The notes under the pieces are model-generated. The model was not told where the DNA came from. It saw only the letters and a list, made by a program, of their open reading frames with translations, and did no database searches. The position numbers and the translations under genes are program-made. Of a stretch of 32,029 nt of DNA, positions 31,868 to 32,029 are shown in pieces. Each line of letters starts with the position of its first letter. Position 1 is the first letter of the stretch. Source of the DNA: an uncultured Ruminococcus sp. (GTDB taxonomy: Bacteria > Bacillota > Clostridia > Oscillospirales > Ruminococcaceae); NCBI GenBank assembly GCA_947177205.1, contig CAMWTO010000010.1, positions 1 to 32,029 on the forward strand. The letters run 5' to 3'.

Positions 31868-31938
31868 GACAGGAAACGAGATTTTTCGTGATTTCCAACA
31901 AGAAACAAATTCATTTTTTGTATATATTAACAAGAAAC
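31868..31938. repeat. Three related 10-bp direct repeats upstream of the GH48 promoter
   Basis: AACAAGAAAC occurs at 31897-31906 and 31929-31938, and GACAGGAAAC (8 of 10 matching) at 31868-31877. The spacings of 29 and 32 bp are close to three helical turns, placing the copies on about one face of the DNA. Possible activator sites. Confidence 0.4.
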
Positions 31939-31975
31939 TTGGCAAAAATTTCAAAAATTCAATACAGATTTTCAG

Positions 31976-32024
31976 ATACTATGCTGATAATTTTCACAGG
32001 ATTCACACAAGTATAGCATAGTAT
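31976..32024. repeat. 10-bp inverted repeat near the right edge
   Basis: ATACTATGCT (31976-31985) and AGCATAGTAT (32015-32024) are perfect complements 29 bp apart. There is no adjoining T-run, so a terminator is unlikely. It may be an operator for GH48 or for a gene outside the window. Confidence 0.45.
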
Positions 32025-32029
32025 ATTAT

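Larger units (their letters stand above)
31672..32029. other. 358-bp AT-rich region upstream of GH48 with ordered regulatory elements
   Basis: There is no convincing gene. Read from GH48 outward it contains the ribosome binding site, a leader of about 140 nt with an inverted repeat (31763-31795), a consensus promoter (31820-31848), three related 10-bp direct repeats (31868-31938) and a 10-bp inverted repeat near the window end (31976-32024). Confidence 0.75.

Noticed and set aside
1-32029. Mobile element, prophage or horizontally acquired island
   Set aside because: No transposase, integrase, terminal repeats or tRNA gene was seen; gene content is housekeeping plus family-typical cellulosome genes.

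Overview
The window looks like chromosomal DNA from a cellulosome-producing Ruminococcus (Bacillota, Oscillospiraceae), close in character to R. flavefaciens or R. champanellensis. The strongest evidence is a dockerin-bearing GH48 cellulase at the right end (28981-31671, minus), a dockerin-bearing papain-type protease (17093-19513, minus) and a sortase-anchored, Thr-rich surface protein at the left edge (1-1382, plus). Strong AGGAGG-type ribosome binding sites, sigma-A promoters with 17-bp spacers, and RNase M5, RecD2 and ComEC genes all fit a low-to-mid GC Gram-positive. No rRNA, tRNA, insertion sequence, prophage or CRISPR array was seen.

Layout. (1) 1-1382, plus: 3' end of a repeat-rich cell-wall protein built from CnaB domains that resemble the SpyCatcher/SpyTag parent domain. 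(2) 13043 down to 1557, minus: one long gene run of tautomerase, maf, alaS (own promoter), HIT protein, phosphoribosyltransferase, comEC, holA, rnmV, then a probable polysaccharide-modification group (MBOAT protein, an unknown protein, a DHHW/AlgJ-like protein). (3) 13258-16006, plus: dtd, an unknown gene and a class B penicillin-binding protein. (4) 23060 down to 16003, minus: histidinol phosphatase, Lrp/AsnC regulator, aminotransferase, ispE, the cellulosomal protease and mraY. (5) 23254-28866, plus: a small membrane protein, recD2, comF, mreB and a triple-HhH ComEA-like protein. (6) GH48, minus, convergent with region 5 across a shared terminator and preceded by a 358-bp regulatory region.

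How the parts relate. Cell-envelope functions recur (mraY, PBP, mreB, MBOAT/DHHW, sortase substrate), as do DNA-uptake functions (comEC with holA, comF, comEA-like, recD2) and extracellular fibre-degradation functions (GH48, dockerin protease). AlaS and Dtd both guard Ala-tRNA quality and are divergently arranged around paired promoters.

Most notable are proteins that keep the family fold but lack expected catalytic residues: an MBOAT protein without its histidines, a ComEC without metallo-beta-lactamase ligands, and a PBP with KTS in place of KTG. Also notable are the isopeptide-domain repeats and an ordered set of candidate regulatory elements upstream of GH48. No complete new multi-gene system could be demonstrated; the MBOAT-unknown-DHHW group is the closest candidate. 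All family names come from reading the sequence without database searches.
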